Shown in pieces: positions 54,283 to 64,000 of a DNA stretch of 64,000 nt; position 1 is the stretch's first letter, and each line of letters begins with the position of its first letter. The translations under genes and the position numbers were made by a program. The DNA is from Hyperoplus lanceolatus (lineage: Eukaryota > Chordata > Actinopteri > Uranoscopiformes > Ammodytidae): positions 14,554,001-14,618,000 of the forward strand of contig CM049413.1 of assembly GCA_026929865.2 (NCBI GenBank), in the 5' to 3' direction. Below the pieces are notes generated by a model. The model did not search any database, had not been told where the DNA came from, and worked only from the letters and a program-made list of their open reading frames with translations.

Positions 54283-55837
54283 TATCATGAATGTGTGCCT
54301 TTCTCAAAAGTAAGCCTTGCCGATGGGATGCCATAGACTGACTGAGAAACAAGTTAATCTACTTTCTACATTTTGACAGTCTCACTTTTTAAGTATCAGT
54401 CGAAACCTCCACAGTCTCTGCCAACACACTGTCAACGCGTCTCCCTCACCTCTCAATGTGACACACTCTTCAAATCTCAGAGTGAGTTTTCATGTTTTTG
54501 CTCCACGAGCGAGCAGACAGCACAGTATTCAAAGTGCAGTCGCACAGAGTGAATAAGAGCTGACCTTAGGAGAGGCCACGGACGTGACTCTTTCCTGGGA
54601 GCAGACGTAGAACAGTCTTACATAGGGCCACCGATAATGATCTTCATTTTTGAATTATCATTTCATCTTAAAGTTGTCCACAAGTAGTGAAAAATGACAA
54701 TTACAATTTCCTAAAACCTAAAGATGTTTTGTTTTGTCCCACCAATTCAGACTTTATGAAAAAGAGACGCCAAATACTAACGTTTAAAAAGTTGGAAACA
54801 CCAACATTTGTGACATCAAAAATAACTTAAATTATCATTTATAAAATATATCTATTTTTAATAATGCTTTCTTTCAATGTAATTATCATTTATTTATTAT
54901 TTTAATCCTACTTTTAAAATGTTTTTTGTTGACAGTCCAGAATATAGTGATTAATAAGGGGTCAGCATGCATGACCCAAGACAAACAGGAGTGTGTTCGG
55001 TTGCTTTATGATACTATACAATATACTGACATAAACTTATCACAGCTTCAAGCCAGTAGGGGATGGAAATAAACATCCAAACAACTGTTGGAGAGGGGAG
55101 CTAAAAAATGTTTAGATAACAGCGGTTGATTCCCATCATCATCCAGAGGTGCAATGCTTTGATCCTAGTTGTGTAAGCTACTGAGCAGTTTTCCCACTAC
55201 AGCTCAAGGAGGAGGAGAACAGCAGGTCATCCACTGTACAGATGGAGGCAACAGCTGTCTGGCCCCAAGAAAGTGGCCATGTGATGTGCCTTGAGCAAAA
55301 TCCCTCTGACAGAGGCCCATAAACATTTCCCTCCTTCACAAAATCCATTCACATCTGCATCATAACTTTTCCCACCGGAAGGCTGCGTGGACGTACTCCA
55401 AGATCATTTCACTCTCTCTTCACATTTCACCCCGAGACGTGTTTTCCCAAACACCAGCAGGCTCTAAGATGACGACCCATTTTAAGAGCTCTCCTTCAAA
55501 AACGTAGCCTTCAGTGATAGCTGGGGCTTTCATTTGAGGCCCCGTCAAAATGAATGTTCTCGGCCCGTGTGGACGTATCCATGGTCCTGTGGGGAGGCTC
55601 TGGGGTGAGGTTTGTCCTTTGAGGCAGGCTTGGATGATGATGGATCGGACACAGATCTGACCCCAGCCCGGAATGGATGGGCGTGTTGAGTGGACAAAAA
55701 TCTGTGCTGCAACGCCTTCTAACAGCTGATGCAATAAAATGCATGAGGAATGTCTTCTGTTGCAATTGTGATTGACTGATTGTGGCTGGGGTTTGGTGTT
55801 TTTGCTGTATTTGGGATGTGTGCAGCATAGCCACTGT

Positions 55838-55937
55838 ACCGTGACAATTCAGAAGATTTTCATGTGATAGGAGTGAGAGGTATCAATGAGCGATACGTAT
55901 TGGTTTAGGTACTATCGAAAGGTGTTGAACAAGTTGT
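55838..55937. repeat. 100-bp repeat unit, copy 1
   Basis: Begins ACCGTGACAATTC and ends GAACAAGTTGT. It matches 57520-57620 with one single-base indel and is followed by a (GT)n array, as in copy 2. The source element is unknown. Confidence 0.9.
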
Positions 55938-55945
55938 GTCTGTAC

Positions 55946-56086
<141 letters not shown>

Positions 56087-56900
56087 GGGATGGGGGGGGG
56101 GGGGGTGTTCACCAGCAGAATCTATCCTAACCATGTCTGTTAGATCATCTCCATACAGACGCCCACCTACCCCTGTACAGATAGCTAGTCAGAGGCAAGG
56201 CAAGGGCAAGTGTAAGAGGTGCTCAACTCGATATCACCCCGCCACATCCATCACTACTTCCCATCAAAATCACAGTGACAAACTGCCCCTGAAGCCAGAA
56301 TTATTTCTGGACGTACAGTGCTGCTGCATATTTTAGGACTGACAGTTATTTAGAGGTTTGCAAGATGAGGGGAAAACCTTCTGAGCAAGAAAATGTTGTC
56401 TTTCATCACTCTCAAAGGGATCAGAGAGACTTAGATTCAGGGTTGAGCTTATGACATGTGAAGAAAGATTATATGAAATGTGTGGCACCTCAACAAAGGT
56501 AGAAATGTATCTTGCAGTGGAAGCTTTTCAACACATCTGTGAAAACATCTGTAGATAATGCTGTGTTTCCCCACCCAAAGCAGCTAATCTAGGCAGCTTT
56601 TTCCATCTTAAATAACAGGGTTGACAGATTGTTAAGTAAAAGCAAAAAGGACAGGGATTCACTCAGTATTACATAAGGATCCTGAGCTGTAAATAATTAA
56701 ACAAACTGAGGAGTGGATTGGATACAAGTTCATATATTCATATGTAGTAAAAGTTGCAAATGAGAAGATTCCCCAAAATGTCAAACTATTCCTGTAGGAA
56801 CAGGCTTATTTAACATTTATTACATTTATAACATAATTATTAAAAGGTGGGATTTAAAATATATGTGGGGAAAAAAACAGATTCTTTTTGTAACAAAGAT

Positions 56901-56906
56901 TTTATT
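56901..56906 (-). terminator. tmem64: Candidate distal tmem64 poly(A) signal
   Basis: AATAAA on the minus strand. If used, the tmem64 3'UTR would be about 3.5 kb. I saw no better AATAAA on this strand nearer the stop, but the assignment is inference. Confidence 0.4.
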
Positions 56907-57519
56907 TTCTCATAAATAACACTGGACAAGCATCGTACAGCGATAAATATCAATATTTATACACTGTAAAATTCTCTGTATTACAAAATACAGCATATGT
57001 GTAATGCACTTGATACAGATGAGAAGTATTGCATTTCATAGCACCAAACAAGACCCTTAACTCAACACCTTTAAGACAGTTCCGGTGTACAGTTCCCATA
57101 TTCGAGTCTTGTGAGGGTACTCATGAAATATACTTCCCTTAGGAATCAGTTGTTGCATAACTATTATCTAAGTTAAGTTAGAGCCCACCTAGGAAGTACC
57201 AAAGCCTCTACTGTAGACCAGATCATTTCACCCATAATCTTCACTAAAATGGTATGACGCGTGTCCACAGCGGCAAGTTCCATGTGTTTGATTTTTGCAT
57301 TTAACAAAGAGGAAGACCCACTTGCTTTCACACACATGAGCAGAACAGTTTCATCAAATCACCCCTTATTTGGAGGGTATAGACACTTCTTTAAGAAATG
57401 TCACTGCTGGCTAGTATGTTTACTTTCTTTCTCATCTGGAACTGTGGGTAGATTTTTATAAATCTTGCAGCCATAACGTTTTCTCATCTGTCTGCAAAAG
57501 CTTTCAATTTAAGTAAGAA

Positions 57520-57620
57520 ACCGTGACAATTCAGAAGATTTTCATGTGATAGGAGTGAGAGGTATCAATGAGCGATACGTATTGGTTTAGGTACTATCGA
57601 AAAGGTGTTGAACAAGTTGT
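57520..57620. repeat. 100-bp repeat unit, copy 2
   Basis: Direct copy of 55838-55937 (one extra A), about 1.68 kb away, also leading into a (GT)n array. Confidence 0.9.
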
Positions 57621-57629
57621 TCTGATCAC

Positions 57630-57818
<189 letters not shown>

Positions 57819-58067
57819 ACTCTTCCATGTTGGTGGCAACGGATAAAGGTCTGTCAGAGGCAGCGGGAGGTAACAGACAGGTCGAACACCAACACAAACC
57901 TGGGAATATTGACACTCGCCTTTTACAGTGGCTCAACAGACAACTTAAATGCAGTTTATGTTCACTTTCCGAATAGAAAAGAAACGTTTACAAGCAGATC
58001 TTTAACACTGGAAGTAAACAGCTATCCTCCACACTTGGCTAAAGACCTTATTGGTAGGACTTCTATC

Positions 58068-58103
58068 ATATATATCTATATATATATAGATATATATATA
58101 TTT
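58068..58103. repeat. AT-rich dyad repeat
   Basis: TATATATC/GATATATA palindromic AT array in the presumed tmem64 3'UTR region. Confidence 0.8.
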
Positions 58104-59051
58104 GCTTTCAAACATTATTGCTAATTTCATACAGGAAGGGGCCCTTTTAACCAACATTTTAGTGTGATAACTCACCTTTTTCAGAGACTGACAGCATGGA
58201 ATGTGTTTTGGCGAAAAATCGAATAACAAATAAATTGTACAAAAATTGAATAAAAAAAAAGGTTGTCAGCATTACAAACAGGCTTTAGTGAACAAATATG
58301 GGGACATAGAGATGGATATTTCATATAGAAGCCCTTATTATTCCTCAATCAGACTTTGTCTGAGGAGCAGCATCACAATAATTCATTTAAAAAAAAGAAA
58401 AAAAAGTATTATCACAATCATCACCTAGTGTCCGTGTTGTGTTTGATTGTCGGCTTCGGAGACACATCAGTTTCAATTTATGACCAACCAAACCCCTTCC
58501 AAGTTTAACTCATCCATACGAAAATAACATTTGTTTGTTAGTGGTGGTCTGTGCAAAAGGAACCTGCAGCACGAAAGCTTTGCTGTTGCGTTATTGAGAG
58601 CTAAAACACAAAACACTGTTCACAGATCATTTTACATAATTAACACCAACGTTAAAGTAATAAAGTAAGTCACGTGTAGCCACAGCTCAGGTGTCATGGC
58701 AACTGACAATTATATCAAATTATGGCACATAAAAAAGAACAGCCGCTTTCTCTCATCTATAGCTTACTCGACTAATACAAGATAAACCTTACATTAACGT
58801 AGGTTTGTGTTATTTTGTATGCATGTCAGATTAGTTTGGTTTCAGCACTGAAATCAGACATTCATGCCATTTTGTCACATTTCTTCAACATTGCACAGCG
58901 TTGTCAAAACCTTAAGTAAAAACTTTTTCATAATCTTAACGGATAATCTCTCGGCTAAAGAAAAATGTGTGTAAAATCAAAAGGGAATTATCAACATTTA
59001 AAAAGGAATAAAATCTTGACATCTCAGTTTCAGTTGGGCGTGGGAATCTTT

Positions 59052-59459
59052 GGTTACGTTCCGAATCGCATACTTTCTACTATATAGTATGTAGAAAAAA
59101 GATTTAGGATGTCCCGATTCTTGTGGCCAGATTTAGGATGGTTAGAAGTACCCGGATGTCCTACTTCATGCGGCCAAGATTGTTAGTGTTGAAAACTGCA
59201 TCCTATTTGGCCGATTCTGACCCACAATCCATTGCGCACGTGAAGTGACGTCACATTGACGAAGCCTCCACATGAAAACAAAAGGGGATGCGACGGATAT
59301 AAAAGCAAGGGGCAAGATCAAGGCGCAATGTTATGTTGAAATAAGTGAGTAAAGTATGTCCCAATAGTTTGCATACTGCATCCTAACTAGATTATTTTAA
59401 TCGTCGGATGTAGCATGTAGAATAGAAAAAAGAAAGAGTATGCGATTCGGAACGCAACC
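59052..59459. mobile_element. 408-bp MITE with 20+ bp terminal inverted repeats
   Basis: The left end GGTTACGTTCCGAATCGCAT and the right end (minus strand GGTTGCGTTCCGAATCGCAT) differ at one base in 20. No transposase is encoded. TTT flanks both ends, a possible 3-bp target duplication. These termini are familiar from other fish genomes; the superfamily is unassigned. Confidence 0.8.
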
Positions 59460-60392
59460 TTTGTTTAGCAGAGAACATGTGGCCGTGCTACTGAGGGGAG
59501 ATGATCACGCTGCACTTTAACTTTCCAGAAACATTCCTGAGTTTCCCGCTGTGAAATCTGCTCTCCTCTCCAGCTGCTCTTATCAAAACTGCAGAGGCGC
59601 TAAAACCATCTCGGGGCCAGACAAGGCCAATACAGCTGACGTGCTCATAAGCCAGCAGAAATCACACAGAGGAGGGGCTGATGCTCGCGTCGGAGAGCTT
59701 CTCCCCCTCTCTCTCTAGAATCCAAAAATAAGACACTTGAAAATAAATTAACTGGACTAAAACAGCCAAATCTTTCAAAACATATGAATAATGCCCTTAT
59801 TAGTTTGTGCCGTGAAGTGGCACTGGGTGTGAAACAAATCAGGATCTCAAAACAATTAACAAAAGATGTAGTATGAAAGAAAGGTGCATAGGTTGGCATT
59901 CTTTTAACACCAACAATGGAAAAAACAATTCCTTGGTTCTCTAGAAAGCTCCAAATTGCACATTCATAGTGTTAGCAGACAGTAAATGTCTGGTTATATT
60001 TTTGTTAATGACTCACTCTCTCAGCCACCTCTGATATCTATAAAAGAAGGGGGTGGGGGGGGTCATCATTTCATTGACATCTCTTGTAACAGAGTAAATG
60101 TTGAGAAGTACCTTCATGAAAATAACAATAAATTCCCAATATGATGTACCGCAAAATAGTTTCTTCAAAAAAGCTGTGTGGTCCCCACATTTTCTAAAAC
60201 ACCGTACCGACAAAAGTTGTATGCTTTTTCATAGTTTTTCTCCCAAGGGTGGTGACAATAAGGTATGTAAAAAAAAATTAAATACCACACCTTCCGACAC
60301 TTTCCCCCACAGCGTCTAAACTCAGAGAGGGTTCCTCTCAAGCTCCACAGTCTTACAATTTTGGTGAGCAGTTCATAGGACGTTTTGGCTGG

Positions 60393-64000
<3,608 letters not shown>

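Noticed and set aside
55420-55834. Two overlapping minus-strand frames of about 105 aa
   Set aside because: No recognised domain, and the frames lack splice context. The text is more like old repeat DNA than a gene.

Overview
The window is vertebrate nuclear DNA and most likely comes from a percomorph-type teleost. The evidence is split genes with GT-AG introns, long (TG)n/(CA)n microsatellites, tRNA-derived SINEs of fish type, a fish L1 retrotransposon and several small terminal-inverted-repeat elements. I found no prokaryotic features and no CRISPR array. Proteins were recognised by reading exon translations against remembered vertebrate families; no search was run.

Layout, left to right. 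(1) 1-8852 has no recognisable exon and is probably the 5' flank or first intron of ripor2; it holds one 389-bp hAT-like element (5700-6088). (2) 8879-35975 (+) is ripor2 (FAM65B), 22 coding exons and 1092 codons, whose phases join without a break; its 3'UTR runs to a poly(A) signal at 38384. Intron content includes a 5.6-kb full-length L1 (27999-33633, intact ORF2, broken ORF1), a 493-bp hAT-like element, a GC-AG intron, and long TG arrays touching three splice acceptors. (3) 38400-41210 is a transposon-rich gap: a tRNA-SINE, then a deleted Tc1/mariner-like element carrying a nested 138-bp MITE. (4) 41666-44520 (-) is gmnn (geminin). (5) 45389-47372 (+) is the C6orf62 orthologue. (6) 48845-50097 (-) is acot13. 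(7) 50530-53111 (+) is tdp2. (8) 53344-60392 has no coding exon and is rich in repeats; the right half may be the long 3'UTR of tmem64. (9) 60393-62086 (-) holds the last two coding exons of tmem64; its first exon lies beyond 64000.

The block ripor2-gmnn-C6orf62-acot13-tdp2 has the order and relative strands of the human 6p22.3 block, with conserved head-to-head pairs gmnn/C6orf62 and acot13/tdp2. The neighbour tmem64 (human 8q21) marks a synteny break. Functionally the genes are mixed: RhoA inhibition (ripor2), replication licensing (gmnn), an uncharacterised conserved protein (C6orf62), acyl-CoA hydrolysis (acot13), repair of TOP2 adducts (tdp2) and a VTT-domain membrane protein (tmem64). 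They are neighbours by ancestral linkage and are not an operon.

I did not find a convincing wholly new biological system. The points most worth a second look are the TG repeats fused to ripor2 splice acceptors, the full-length L1 with a YY1-like 5' end and a strong internal acceptor-like site, the nested transposons, an overlapping upstream ORF in C6orf62, and a near-identical 100-bp unit duplicated next to two TG arrays.
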